Shown: one piece after another, positions 19,144-28,079 of the stretch
Layout: each line of letters opens with the position of its first letter
Numbering within the stretch: position 1 is the first letter of the stretch
From: Pseudaquidulcibacter sp964443435
GTDB taxonomy: Bacteria; Pseudomonadota; Alphaproteobacteria; Caulobacterales; Aquidulcibacteraceae
Assembly (NCBI GenBank): GCA_964443435.1
Contig: CAYUCW010000011.1
Coordinates: 1 to 50,890, forward strand
DNA: 50,890 nt
Reading direction: 5' to 3'
Made by a program: the position numbers and the translations under genes
Notes under the pieces: model-generated
Seen by the model: only the letters and a program-made list of their open reading frames with translations
Told to the model about the DNA's origin: nothing
Database searches by the model: none

Positions 19144-19614
19144 ATGCCTAAGATAGAAATTGAAAACGCACCAATAAAAACTGGGTCAATTTATCCCGAA
19201 CCCTATGCAAGCCAGATGAAAGGTAGATCTTCTATTCGTTTAGGTGACCTTGCGGGGCTTACTCAATTCGGGGTTAATATAGTCACTCTTGAAGCAGGCG
19301 CGGTTGCCTCATTAAGGCATTGGCACCTTAAAGAAGATGAATTTGCAATTGTTTTAAATGGTGAATTAGTACTAGTAGAAGATGAAGGCGAAACCATTAT
19401 GCATTCTGGCGATTGTGCGGCATGGAAAGCTGGCATACCTAATGGTCATAGATTTATAAATAAATCCAATGAACCAGCAAGATTCTTAGTTATTGGCTCA
19501 AAATCTCAAAATGAAGTCGCTACATATTCAGATATAGATATGAAAATTCAATTTAATGATGGGAAAGCTCTGATTACTTATCGCGATGGTACTGAGTGGA
19601 ACGGGCCCAAATAA
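19144..19614 (+). CDS. Small cupin-domain protein
   Basis: A single-domain cupin of 156 residues. The first cupin motif is seen as RHWHLKEDEFAIVLNGE (two His and a Glu, residues about 57-73) and the second as PNGHRFINKS (residues about 97-106). Metal binding is therefore likely. The substrate cannot be told: uncharacterised members of this type occur widely in Alphaproteobacteria. It ends the plus-strand operon, 10 bases after rsmA, and is convergent to gmk with only 7 bases between the stops. Confidence 0.85.
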   Translation: MPKIEIENAPIKTGSIYPEPYASQMKGRSSIRLGDLAGLTQFGVNIVTLEAGAVASLRHWHLKEDEFAIVLNGELVLVEDEGETIMHSGDCAAWKAGIPNGHRFINKSNEPARFLVIGSKSQNEVATYSDIDMKIQFNDGKALITYRDGTEWNGPK

Positions 19615-19621
19615 ACTAAAT

Positions 19622-20260
19622 TTAAGTGTCTTCTTCAAGAAGCTTATGAACATATTTATGAAGCCAAGGTTGACGTCTTCTTTTAAAACGCTCCGCTGCT
19701 AGGATTGTTTTTAATTGCTCATAAGACTTTTCAACATCTTCATTCACAATTACATAATCATAAATATCCCAACGACTTATTTCAGAATAAGCATTAGTCA
19801 TACGCTTTTTAATTGTTTCTTGGCTATCTTGCCCACGTGTATCAAGCCTTCTTCTTAATTCTTTCATTGAAGGCGGAAGAATAAATACTTTAACAATATC
19901 TGTTGGTGCGGAGTTTGTAAGCTGCTGTGCACCCTGCCAATCAATATCGAACATAATATCATGACCAGTTTCAAGTGCATCCATAATTGGCTTACGAGGT
20001 GAGCCATAATAATTATCATGGACTTCCGCCCATTCTAAAAATCCATCACCGGCACGCATTTTTCTAAATTCATCTTTTGTAACAAAATTATAGTGTGTTC
20101 CGTCTATTTCGCCTTCGCGCATAGCCCTTGTTGTCCATGAAACCGATAAAGAGATTTCACTATCTTCTTCGACAAGCCTTCTCGATAGTGTTGTTTTGCC
20201 AGCACCTGACGGACTTGAAAGTACAAGCATAAAACCACGTCTTTTAAAGTTTTTTGGCAT
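19622..20260 (-). CDS. gmk: Guanylate kinase
   Basis: Phosphorylates GMP to GDP with ATP. It has 212 residues, full length. The P-loop is SSPSGAGKTTLSRRL near residue 15. The GMP-binding part includes SWTTRAMREGEIDGTHYNFV near residue 40, and FDIDWQGAQQL near residue 95 is conserved. It follows mltG by 10 bases at the end of the fatty-acid operon. In many Alphaproteobacteria a yicC gene sits between these two, and it is absent here. Confidence 0.97.
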   Translation of the reverse strand: MPKNFKRRGFMLVLSSPSGAGKTTLSRRLVEEDSEISLSVSWTTRAMREGEIDGTHYNFVTKDEFRKMRAGDGFLEWAEVHDNYYGSPRKPIMDALETGHDIMFDIDWQGAQQLTNSAPTDIVKVFILPPSMKELRRRLDTRGQDSQETIKKRMTNAYSEISRWDIYDYVIVNEDVEKSYEQLKTILAAERFKRRRQPWLHKYVHKLLEEDT

Positions 20261-20270
20261 TTATCACCTA

Positions 20271-21335
20271 TTATTTTGCGCCTTCAAGCGTATTTTCTCT
20301 TGATTCTTGATTAGCGCGAAATGCACGCCATTTTTCAACATTTTTTTGATGCTCTTGATACGTTTGTGCAAAAACGTGCCCACCAGATCCATCAGCAACG
20401 AAAAATAAATCTTTTGATTCTGGTGGATTTAAAACCGCTGCAATTGCATCTTTTCCAGGATTTGCAATTGCGGTTGGCGGTAAGCCAATAATTACATAAG
20501 TATTCCATGGATGATTTTGTGTAATCTCTGTCTTATAAATTTTACGGCCTAGAGCTTTACCCTTGGTAATGCCATAAATAATTGTTGGATCTGATTGAAG
20601 CTTCATTCCTTGCCTTAGGCGATTTATAAATACGGCGGCAACTTGAGGTCTTTCGCTTGCAATACCTGTTTCTTTTTCAACTATTGAAGCCAAAACAAGC
20701 GCTTCATGTTTAGAACGCAATGGAAGATTTGGCGCTCTCTTAAGCCATAATTCATCAAGAATTTGTATTTGTCTTGCTTTCATCTGTTCAATTAATGCCG
20801 CGCGACTATCACCCTTTTTTACAATATAAGTATCGGGCGCAAGAAATCCTTCTTCTGGTAATTCAGGCATTTCACCAATCAATAAAGGATTAGCCGCAAT
20901 TCTTTCAAAAGCAGAAGCATTTGACCAACCTTCAGGAATAGTAACTTTACGTGCTAAAGATTCGCCATTGGCAAGAATTTTAAGAATTTTAAGTGGCGAG
21001 GCTTTACTGGGAATAGAATATTCACCAGCTTTAAAATTATTATTATTATTTGTAATAATTGTTAAAATTCGAAACGCTTTGCCCGATTTAACTAGATTTT
21101 CTTTATCAAGATTATTCGCTATATTTGAAGCGCCATCACCATTGGCTACCAAGAAAATAGTGCTTTTTCCAGATTCTGCTTTTGGTCCGCTACCTATGAA
21201 TAAGCCGATAATACTAAATATACTTATTGACAAGAATACCAGTATCGCAATTATTGCAATACGCACTCCAAGCTTTAAGCGCTTTTTTTTCAAAGAATCT
21301 TTCTTATTGCGAAACTCTTGAGCCGCATCAGTCAT
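20271..21335 (-). CDS. mltG: Endolytic murein transglycosylase MltG
   Basis: Cuts nascent glycan strands and so sets their length. It is anchored in the inner membrane. It has 354 residues with one transmembrane helix at about residues 24-48 (VRIAIIAILVFLSISIFSII). A LysM-like segment lies at about 60-125 and the YceG catalytic domain at about 140-335. The hallmark VLASIVEKETGIASERP near residue 215 holds the catalytic glutamate, and LQSDPTIIYGI follows. The gene abuts fabF with no spacer, which suggests coupling. The fabF-mltG junction is conserved in the class. Confidence 0.94.
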   Translation of the reverse strand: MTDAAQEFRNKKDSLKKKRLKLGVRIAIIAILVFLSISIFSIIGLFIGSGPKAESGKSTIFLVANGDGASNIANNLDKENLVKSGKAFRILTIITNNNNNFKAGEYSIPSKASPLKILKILANGESLARKVTIPEGWSNASAFERIAANPLLIGEMPELPEEGFLAPDTYIVKKGDSRAALIEQMKARQIQILDELWLKRAPNLPLRSKHEALVLASIVEKETGIASERPQVAAVFINRLRQGMKLQSDPTIIYGITKGKALGRKIYKTEITQNHPWNTYVIIGLPPTAIANPGKDAIAAVLNPPESKDLFFVADGSGGHVFAQTYQEHQKNVEKWRAFRANQESRENTLEGAK

Positions 21336-22616
21336 TTATATTTTCGCGAATACTAAAGCTGCGTTAGTTCCGCCAAATCCAAATGAATTTGACATTGCAC
21401 AATTAATTTCCATAGGTTTTGCAATTTTTGGAACAAGATCAATTTTTGTTTCAACCGATGGATTTTCAAGATTTAAAGTTGGTGGCGCAATAGATTTATT
21501 CATTGCATAAAGTGTGAAAATTGCTTCAACCGCACCGGCCGCACCGAGAAGGTGACCAATCGCAGATTTTGTAGAAGAAACAGTTAGTTTTTCGCAATGA
21601 TCGCCAAATAATCTTTCAATCGCTCTTAGTTCTATTTCATCACCTAATGGCGTAGAAGTGCCATGTGAATTCACATATTGAATATCAGAAGCTTTTTTGC
21701 CAGCATCTTTAAGCGCCATTGTCATGGCCCTGAAACCGCCATTACCATCATCAGCAGGCGCAGTAATATGATGCGCATCGCCAGAAAGTCCATAGCCAAT
21801 TACTTCGCCATAAATTTTTGCGCCACGCGCTTTGGCATGTTCATATTCTTCAAGAACAAGAACGCCAGCACCTTCGCCAAGTATAAAGCCATCTCTGTCT
21901 TTATCATAAGGACGTGAAGCTTTAGTTGGGTCATCATTAAAGCCAGATGAAAGCGCACGTGCAGCGGCAAAGCCAACCATACCAAGCTTACATACAGCGG
22001 CTTCGGAACCACCTGCAATCATAACATCGGCATCGCCATATTTAATAAGACGCGTCGCATCACCAATCGCATGCGCACCAGTTGCACAAGCAGTAACCAC
22101 AGAATGGTTAGGGCCTTTAAAACCATATTTAATAGAAACATGGCCAGAAATTAGATTAATTAAAGCCGAGGGAACGAAGAAAGGTGAAACTTTTCTTGGG
22201 CCTTCTTTTTCAAGCAATAATGCCGTTTCAGCAATGCTTGATAAACCACCAATACCCGAACCAATCATTACACCAGTTCGCTCTAGTGATTCTTCATCTT
22301 CAGGTGTCCAACCTGAATCTTCAACAGCTTGAATCGCCGCTGCAACTCCGTAAAGTATGAAATCATCAACTCTACGACGATCACGCGCACTCATGTACAC
22401 GTCAGGATCAAAAGATCCAGCAATATCTTGGCCACCACCACCAAGTCCATTTACTTGCGGAACTTCACAAGCATAACGAACGGCAAGGTCACTTGCATCA
22501 AAGCGAGTAACTGGACCACAACCAGATTTGCCAGAAATTAATTCCTGCCATACGAAATCGGCCCCAACCCCAAGAGGAGTAACGAGGCCGACACCAGTCA
22601 CAACAACGCGACGCAT
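21336..22616 (-). CDS. fabF: Beta-ketoacyl-ACP synthase II
   Basis: Elongates acyl-ACP with malonyl-ACP in type II fatty-acid synthesis. It has 426 residues. The active-site cysteine is in VVTACATGAHAIGDA near residue 175. The two catalytic histidines are in NSHGTSTPLGD near residue 318 and AIGHLLGAAGAVE near residue 353, and the C-terminal NSFGFGGTNA is present. These identify a KAS I/II enzyme, and the length and partner acpP favour FabF. It follows acpP by 6 bases, and mltG follows directly. Confidence 0.96.
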   Translation of the reverse strand: MRRVVVTGVGLVTPLGVGADFVWQELISGKSGCGPVTRFDASDLAVRYACEVPQVNGLGGGGQDIAGSFDPDVYMSARDRRRVDDFILYGVAAAIQAVEDSGWTPEDEESLERTGVMIGSGIGGLSSIAETALLLEKEGPRKVSPFFVPSALINLISGHVSIKYGFKGPNHSVVTACATGAHAIGDATRLIKYGDADVMIAGGSEAAVCKLGMVGFAAARALSSGFNDDPTKASRPYDKDRDGFILGEGAGVLVLEEYEHAKARGAKIYGEVIGYGLSGDAHHITAPADDGNGGFRAMTMALKDAGKKASDIQYVNSHGTSTPLGDEIELRAIERLFGDHCEKLTVSSTKSAIGHLLGAAGAVEAIFTLYAMNKSIAPPTLNLENPSVETKIDLVPKIAKPMEINCAMSNSFGFGGTNAALVFAKI

Positions 22617-22622
22617 TAAAGA

Positions 22623-22862
22623 TTAACCCGCAGATTTCTCAGTAATGAATTTTACCGCGTCACCCACTGTCTGAATATTTTCAGCAGCTTCGTCAGGAAT
22701 TTCAACACCGAAAGCTTCTTCAAAAGCCATTACTAGTTCAACTGTATCAAGGCTATCTGCACCAAGATCGTCAATAAAGTTTGCACCCTCAACTACTTTT
22801 TCTGCATCTGCATTAAGATGTTCAATAACGATGCTTTTTACTTTTTCTAAAATTTCAGACAT
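22623..22862 (-). CDS. acpP: Acyl carrier protein
   Basis: Carries growing acyl chains on a 4'-phosphopantetheine arm. It has 79 residues from the ATG at 22862 (MSEILEKVKS), preceded by AGAGG at a proper distance. The frame continues upstream, but the added residues are not ACP-like. The modified serine is Ser37 in DDLGADSLDTVELVM. The protein is strongly acidic, as expected. It has its own likely promoter in the 183 bases between it and fabG, in keeping with the high expression ACP needs. Confidence 0.97.
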   Translation of the reverse strand: MSEILEKVKSIVIEHLNADAEKVVEGANFIDDLGADSLDTVELVMAFEEAFGVEIPDEAAENIQTVGDAVKFITEKSAG

Positions 22863-23010
22863 ATTTACCTCTATAAAAATATTAAACAAAACTGTGAATC
22901 GTTTGGTTTAATCGACATAAGCTTTTGGCATTTTGCAATAAACATGACAAGTAATTATCTCATTTATCACTTTTAAATTACGTTTTATACCGCAATTCAC
23001 GCCCAATAGC

Positions 23011-23040
23011 ATTATAAAACAACAAAATCTATAAGCGCAA
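23011..23040 (-). promoter_or_regulatory. Likely promoter for acpP-fabF-mltG-gmk
   Basis: On the minus strand TTGCGC (23035-23040) and a perfect TATAAT (23011-23016) are 18 bases apart. The implied start gives a leader of about 140 bases before acpP. Predicted by eye. Confidence 0.5.
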
Positions 23041-23045
23041 GGCAA

Positions 23046-23780
23046 TTAAATCATTGCCATACCGCCATTAATGTGGAGCGTTTGACCATTAACATACGCA
23101 CCCTCATTTGAAGCAAGATATACAACCCCAGCCGCAATTTCCTCTGCATTGCCCATACGACCAGCAGGAATAGAAGAAAGAATTCCTTCCTTCTGTGTAT
23201 CATTAAGTACATCAGTCATTGGTGAAACAATAAAGCCAGGGGCAATACAATTCGCGGTTATGCCTCTTGCACCAACTTCTTGAGCGATAGATTTAGTAAA
23301 GCCAATCATACCTGCTTTTGATGCCGCATAATTTGCTTGCCCAGCATTACCAGTAACCCCAACTACTGAAGCAATACCTATAATGCGGCCGTTTCTTTGT
23401 TTCATCATTCCGCGCATAGCCGCTTTCGCCATTGCAAAATATGAATAAAGATTGATTTTCATAACGTCATCAAAATCGCTATCTTTCATGCGCATTAATA
23501 AGCCGTCACGTGTAACGCCAGCATTAGCCACCAATATATCAAGACCACCCAAAGCTTCTTCGGCGCGTTTAATAAGTGCTTCGGCTTCACCCTCAGCAGA
23601 TAAATTTGCAACCAAAGGAATTGAATTTGGGATTTCTTTGGCAAGATCATTTAAAACTGCTTCGCGAGTGCCCGAAATTGCAACAATCGCGCCTTGTGCC
23701 GCAAGTGCTTTGGCAATTGCCGTCCCAAGTCCACCAGTAGCACCAGTAACAAGTGCCTTTTTTCCAGTTAAATCAAACAT
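23046..23780 (-). CDS. fabG: 3-oxoacyl-ACP reductase
   Basis: NADPH-dependent reduction of beta-ketoacyl-ACP. It has 244 residues, a classical short-chain dehydrogenase. The cofactor loop is VTGATGGLGTAIA near residue 12, NAG lies at about residue 87, the catalytic Ser is in IIGIASVVG near residue 138, and Tyr and Lys are in NYAASKAGM near residue 151. The C-terminus NGQTLHINGGMAMI is typical of FabG. It begins 8 bases after fabD and is separated from acpP by 183 bases with a separate promoter. Confidence 0.96.
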   Translation of the reverse strand: MFDLTGKKALVTGATGGLGTAIAKALAAQGAIVAISGTREAVLNDLAKEIPNSIPLVANLSAEGEAEALIKRAEEALGGLDILVANAGVTRDGLLMRMKDSDFDDVMKINLYSYFAMAKAAMRGMMKQRNGRIIGIASVVGVTGNAGQANYAASKAGMIGFTKSIAQEVGARGITANCIAPGFIVSPMTDVLNDTQKEGILSSIPAGRMGNAEEIAAGVVYLASNEGAYVNGQTLHINGGMAMI

Positions 23781-23788
23781 TTCATACC

Positions 23789-24730
23789 TTACTTAATTTT
23801 TTCAAGATTATTTTTAATGTCTTCAGAAGACGCAATTGAAATATGTTCCGCTTCTGTGACCATTCTTTTCGACATGCCAGTAAGCACCGAACCATTACCG
23901 ATTTCAATAAATTTATTTATGCCTAAATCACCAAATTTAATTAGAGTTTCACGCCAACGTACACGTCCTGTGACTTGTTCAACCAATAGGCTTTTGATTG
24001 TTTCAATATCTTGAGTGGCTTCAAGTGAAACATTCGGTATAATTGGTACAATTGGAGCATTCATTTGAACACTTGAAAGTGCCGCTTTCATTTCTTCGGC
24101 GGCGGGTGCCATTAATGGGCAATGAAAAGGTGCAGAAACATTCAAAGGTATTGCCCGTGCGCCCATTGCTTTAGCGGCTTCAATTGCTTTTTCAACTGCA
24201 ATTGCTTCACCAGAAATAACAATATTTCCATTATTATTATCATTAGCAACTACACAAAGTCCAAATTTAGACCCTTCTAGTGCTGCCGCTTCAGCCAAAG
24301 CAATATCAGTTTTTGGTCCTATTAAAGAAGCCATTGCGCCCTGACCTGGCCTAACCGCTCTCTGCATTGCTTGTCCGCGCAATTTAAGAAGCTTTGCCGC
24401 ATCAGTTAATGAAAATGCCTTAGTCGCTGTAAGCGCAGTGTATTCACCAAGACTATGCCCCGCAACAAAACTTGCGGTTTTAATATCAAAGCCAAACTCA
24501 GTTTCTAAAACTCTTAATAGTGCAATTGATGCCGCCATAATTGCTGGCTGAGTATTCTCAGTTAGTGTTAAAGCCTCAATTGGGCCATTAAACATTAAAT
24601 CTGAAAGATTTTGACCAAGCGCATCATCAATTTCTTGAAATACTGCTTTGGCTACGGAAAATTCATTTGCAAGGGTAGCGCCCATTCCCACCGACTGGGA
24701 GCCTTGACCCGGAAATTGAAGTATCATCAT
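23789..24730 (-). CDS. fabD: Malonyl-CoA:ACP transacylase
   Basis: Loads malonyl groups onto ACP. It has 313 residues. It opens with ILQFPGQGSQSVGMG, the nucleophilic serine is in AGHSLGEYTALTA near residue 95, and the catalytic histidine is in APFHCPLMAPA near residue 203. It is the first gene of the block and diverges from a lipoprotein gene across 187 AT-rich bases. That gap must hold promoters for both directions, but I see no convincing minus-strand pair. Confidence 0.96.
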   Translation of the reverse strand: MMILQFPGQGSQSVGMGATLANEFSVAKAVFQEIDDALGQNLSDLMFNGPIEALTLTENTQPAIMAASIALLRVLETEFGFDIKTASFVAGHSLGEYTALTATKAFSLTDAAKLLKLRGQAMQRAVRPGQGAMASLIGPKTDIALAEAAALEGSKFGLCVVANDNNNGNIVISGEAIAVEKAIEAAKAMGARAIPLNVSAPFHCPLMAPAAEEMKAALSSVQMNAPIVPIIPNVSLEATQDIETIKSLLVEQVTGRVRWRETLIKFGDLGINKFIEIGNGSVLTGMSKRMVTEAEHISIASSEDIKNNLEKIK

Positions 24731-24917
24731 TATTAAGCGTTAGCGTTTTGGCGTGTAATGAGCAAGTATTGTTTTCACAAACTATTACAAAGGATTTCAA
24801 TTGCAATAATATAAATCAAAGACAGTTAATATTTATAGTTTAGTTTGACAAAATAATATTTATGATAAAAACATACATTTTATATTTATAAATTAATTTT
24901 ATTATTGTGGGGAATTT

Positions 24918-25667
24918 ATGAAAAAAATTACTTGTTCTATTTGTGTATTGGCGTTTTTAAGTGCTTGCGCAACACCATATCAACCGATTCCTTTTGATAG
25001 AAACGTAACAAAAATAGATAATATTCAAGTAATTGAAGATACTATGCCTGAATCCCCTGAAGTTCGTAAACTTGCTACTAATGGTCAAAATATTATGAGC
25101 GCAACAAGCGGACTTGGCCTTGCTGGCCTTGCTGTTGGTCTTGTCGCAGCAGGTGTTGAAGCCGGAATCGCAAACAGCCAAAAAGGCAAAATCAACGCAG
25201 CTTTGGCAACACAGAATTTTGATGGCGAGAAAATATTTGATGAAGCTTTTGAAGCGGCATTAAAATCACAAAACTATAACGTCAGCTCAAAATCAATTGC
25301 TCGTGAATCAAATCGCGGATTTGTTGTAAGTCCTGCACAGCCAAGTGCTGAGGCTGGAACTGCCGTACTTGATGTAGCTGGTGCTTCCTATGGCTTCCAA
25401 TTAGTTGGTGGTAACACACAATGGAGGCCATATGTAGTTATATCTATTAAAATGACAGATGCAAAAGACCCAACAAAAGTTCTTTTGGATAATCGTATTG
25501 AATATAACGCAGTTGCGCCTGTTCCTTTGACAGTTAGTGTTCCTGCAGACCCTCAGTATAGCTTTGAAAAAATTGAAGATATTGAAGCCAATCCTGCTAA
25601 AGCAGCCGAAGCTTTAAAAACTGCAATAATTGCTTCTGCAAATGCAGCTGCACAGCTTTTAAAATAG
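24918..25667 (+). CDS. Unrecognised lipoprotein, 249 aa
   Basis: The signal peptide MKKITCSICVLAFLSAC ends in a lipobox (LSAC), so the mature protein should carry a lipid on Cys17. A glycine- and alanine-rich hydrophobic stretch at about residues 60-86 (SGLGLAGLAVGLVAAGVEAG) resembles a glycine-zipper membrane segment. The rest is mixed alpha/beta with no motif I recognise. GGGG lies seven bases before the ATG, and TTGACA at 24845-24850 is a plausible -35. A second lipoprotein gene begins 5 bases after the stop, so the two probably act together at the envelope. No function can be assigned. Confidence 0.8.
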   Translation: MKKITCSICVLAFLSACATPYQPIPFDRNVTKIDNIQVIEDTMPESPEVRKLATNGQNIMSATSGLGLAGLAVGLVAAGVEAGIANSQKGKINAALATQNFDGEKIFDEAFEAALKSQNYNVSSKSIARESNRGFVVSPAQPSAEAGTAVLDVAGASYGFQLVGGNTQWRPYVVISIKMTDAKDPTKVLLDNRIEYNAVAPVPLTVSVPADPQYSFEKIEDIEANPAKAAEALKTAIIASANAAAQLLK

Positions 25668-25672
25668 ATTAA

Positions 25673-26353
25673 ATGAGAAAAATCATGAGAAACTATAAAT
25701 ATTTAGTTCCATTTTCTTTTATTTTTATTCAATCTTGCGCTTCTACACCGCCTATACCGCCACCTTCACCGATTACTGAAATTACAAATAAAACTTGTGA
25801 CAAAGAAGTGAATTTAACTAATGCAATTTCTCTTTTGCCTAAAAAGAAAAATATAATTAATATTGTCACAACTGTTATAGATTCAAGCAAGCCCTGCCTT
25901 ACAATAGATGAAAAGCCAAGCAATTATTTAGTTTATAGCCTTCCCGATCATAGTGATAACCATACTATTACAATTGGTGGACAGCAAGAACTATACAGAA
26001 CTTTTGGATCGTCTGTAAGTCTTTTGGATTCAAATGGGAAAGTTACACGTAGCTTTGCAGATGAAAAATTTGCAACACTGGGCACTATTTATGGTGTGCA
26101 ATTTAGACCATCAGAACAAGAGAAATATATTATTATAAGATCTAATCCAAAGCTTGTTGGCATTAAAACAAGCGCAAATGAATCAAGAGTGTTAGTAGGT
26201 ACAGGATACTCATATAATGCATATGGTGGAACTACTTATAACACCTATCGTGGAACAGAAGGCACAGTAGAGAGAGTGTATTCTCACGAAGGAACTGTCG
26301 TAGTTACCATCCAAGCAATTAAAGGTAAAATCGGCTTACCTGATGAAAAATAA
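25673..26353 (+). CDS. Unrecognised lipoprotein, about 226 aa
   Basis: N-terminus MRKIMRNYKYLVPFSFIFIQSCAS: a hydrophobic core and IQSC form a lipobox. An alternative ATG four codons later (25685) would give the same mature protein. A proline run (PPIPPPSP) follows the lipidated Cys as a short linker. The body is beta-rich, with a Tyr/Gly/Thr patch near residues 176-195 (TGYSYNAYGGTTYNTYRGTE). It lies 5 bases after the preceding lipoprotein and ends at a terminator that overlaps the neighbouring convergent gene. Its family is unknown to me. Confidence 0.78.
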   Translation: MRKIMRNYKYLVPFSFIFIQSCASTPPIPPPSPITEITNKTCDKEVNLTNAISLLPKKKNIINIVTTVIDSSKPCLTIDEKPSNYLVYSLPDHSDNHTITIGGQQELYRTFGSSVSLLDSNGKVTRSFADEKFATLGTIYGVQFRPSEQEKYIIIRSNPKLVGIKTSANESRVLVGTGYSYNAYGGTTYNTYRGTEGTVERVYSHEGTVVVTIQAIKGKIGLPDEK

Positions 26354-26363
26354 TCAAAATTAA

Positions 26364-26804
26364 TTATTCACCTTTCCAATCTTTAATACGATTGGGAAGG
26401 TTTTTTATTTTTACAAGCTTTTCATTGGTGGCTTGGTCTTTAATACTATATCCTGCTTCATGGACAGAATTTTCAGAGCCTGAAATCAAATAATGCCAAT
26501 CATACAAAGGCTTATTTTCTGCTCTTAATCTATAGGCGCAAGTAAATGGAAGCCACGAAAGTTTAAAAACATTAGTTTTTGTAAGCTGCACACAATCTGG
26601 CACAAATTTTTTGCGATTTTCATAATCACTACATTTGCAACTAGTGCAATCCAGAAGCTTGCAATGAACATCGGTATTGTAAATATCGCCTGTATCTTCA
26701 TCTTCAAGACGGATAAGGCAACATTTACCGCAACCATCACAAAGCGCTTCCCATTCATCAGGCTTAAGGGCTTTAATCGGTAATTCCCAGAACTTCTCAC
26801 GCAT
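26364..26804 (-). CDS. YcgN/UPF0260-type cysteine-cluster protein
   Basis: A 146-residue protein of the YcgN family (zinc- or iron-binding cysteine-cluster proteins), whose role is unclear. The N-terminal cluster CDGCGKCC near residue 22, then HCKLLDCTSCKCSDYENR near residue 47 and CVQL near residue 71, supply the ligands. The family segment LSWLPFTCAYRL follows. It starts on the last base of the methyltransferase stop (TAATG), so the two are coupled. Its last codons double as the stem of the opposing terminator. Confidence 0.88.
   Translation of the reverse strand: MREKFWELPIKALKPDEWEALCDGCGKCCLIRLEDEDTGDIYNTDVHCKLLDCTSCKCSDYENRKKFVPDCVQLTKTNVFKLSWLPFTCAYRLRAENKPLYDWHYLISGSENSVHEAGYSIKDQATNEKLVKIKNLPNRIKDWKGE
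26371..26406 (+). terminator. Terminator of the lipoprotein pair, lying inside the convergent gene
   Basis: An 11-base-pair stem (CCTTTCCAATC with GATTGGGAAGG, one G-T pair) with an 8-base loop is followed by six T. It begins 18 bases after the lipoprotein stop and lies within the last 14 codons of the minus-strand YcgN-like gene. Confidence 0.85.
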
Positions 26805-28039
26805 TATAAAGCAAACTTAGCCACAAGTTCAACATGGTCAGAAAATCTGAATTGATCAAACGCTTTTATGGCTTTAAATTTATAACCTGCGTCTAATAAT
26901 TGTTTGGCATCACGGGCAAAGCTTACATAATCACAAGAAACATAGATTATTTCTTTAGTTTTGGCGCGGATTAATTGTTTAATTTGCGCTTCCGCCCCTG
27001 CCCTTGGTGGATCTAAGACTACAAGGGTTATATTCTTAAGCTCAAGCGGTGAGACCGGCATACGGAATAAATCACGAGTAACGCCCTTAAGCATATGACC
27101 ACCTGCCGCGGCTTTGGCGGCTTTATTCAGTGCCGCAATACTTGGCGCATCAATTTCATAAGCGGTTACTTCGGCAAATTCTTTTAATCTTAGCGCAAAT
27201 GTACCAACACCCGAGAATAAATCGGCAATGCGTTTATGACCTTTTGCCCAAAAAGTAACAATATTTGCCATTTCATTTTCACAATATGCCGTTGCCTGTA
27301 AGAATGAATTAGGCGGTAATTCAACATTTACTTTGCCCATTTTAACAAATGGTGTTTCACGAACATAGGCATTTTCAGTATTAAGTGTAAGCCTTGTAAT
27401 ATCGGCATTTTTACAAATTTTTGCTAGATTTTCAAGCTCAGGTCTAGTGAATTTGGCTATTGGTTTAAGTCCAAGAATTTCAACATCAATCCCCGCATCA
27501 GTATCCGTTACATTTATGGTAATTTCTTCATTCGCTTTAATAAGACTACGCGCTAGTTCTTTTATACGAATTATTGCATTTGAAAGCGTCGCGGTAAGAA
27601 TTGGGCAAGAATCAATTCCGACTAATTCGTTTGATTTTGCGCCCATATATCCCATGACAAGCTGACCATTTATGCGCTTTGCATTAAATTTAGTTCTTCT
27701 GCGACCTAGACCCCAAGCTGCTTCAATTGTGATTTCGGCCTCTATTGCGCACGCCCTTTGGAAACTTTCTTGTATTTTTGATGATTTCCATTCAAGGATT
27801 TTATCTTCTTGCCAATGTTGAAGCACGCAACCGCCACATTTGCCAAAATACTCACATATTGGCCCTATACGCTCTGGGCTTTTTTCAATTATTTCCGATA
27901 ATACACCACGATTTTTAGTTATAACCGCGCTTATAGTTTCACCTTCAAGAGTGAATGGAACATAGACAGGCTCATCATTTATTATGGCAATACCTTCGCC
28001 TTGGCTGCCCATTTTTTCAATTTTAATTGTGTTTTCCAC
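26804..28039 (-). CDS. TrmA/RumA-family RNA (uracil-5)-methyltransferase
   Basis: SAM-dependent enzyme that methylates C5 of a uridine in rRNA or tRNA. It has 411 residues from a GTG at 28039. An N-terminal TRAM domain covers about residues 1-55. A 4Fe-4S cluster motif is seen as CEYFGKCGGC near residue 62. SAM motif I is DLFSGVGTFAL near residue 265. LDPPRAGAEAQ, the nucleophilic Cys in IYVSCDYVSFARD and the base Glu in FSDHVELVAKF lie at the C-terminus. All catalytic residues appear present. Whether it matches RlmD, RlmC or another family member cannot be decided by eye. It sits 40 bases after the hydrolase gene. Confidence 0.9.
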   Translation of the reverse strand: MENTIKIEKMGSQGEGIAIINDEPVYVPFTLEGETISAVITKNRGVLSEIIEKSPERIGPICEYFGKCGGCVLQHWQEDKILEWKSSKIQESFQRACAIEAEITIEAAWGLGRRRTKFNAKRINGQLVMGYMGAKSNELVGIDSCPILTATLSNAIIRIKELARSLIKANEEITINVTDTDAGIDVEILGLKPIAKFTRPELENLAKICKNADITRLTLNTENAYVRETPFVKMGKVNVELPPNSFLQATAYCENEMANIVTFWAKGHKRIADLFSGVGTFALRLKEFAEVTAYEIDAPSIAALNKAAKAAAGGHMLKGVTRDLFRMPVSPLELKNITLVVLDPPRAGAEAQIKQLIRAKTKEIIYVSCDYVSFARDAKQLLDAGYKFKAIKAFDQFRFSDHVELVAKFAL

Positions 28040-28079
28040 TTAATTTTTGCTTTCAATATGCCTTATAAAACAAACTGCC

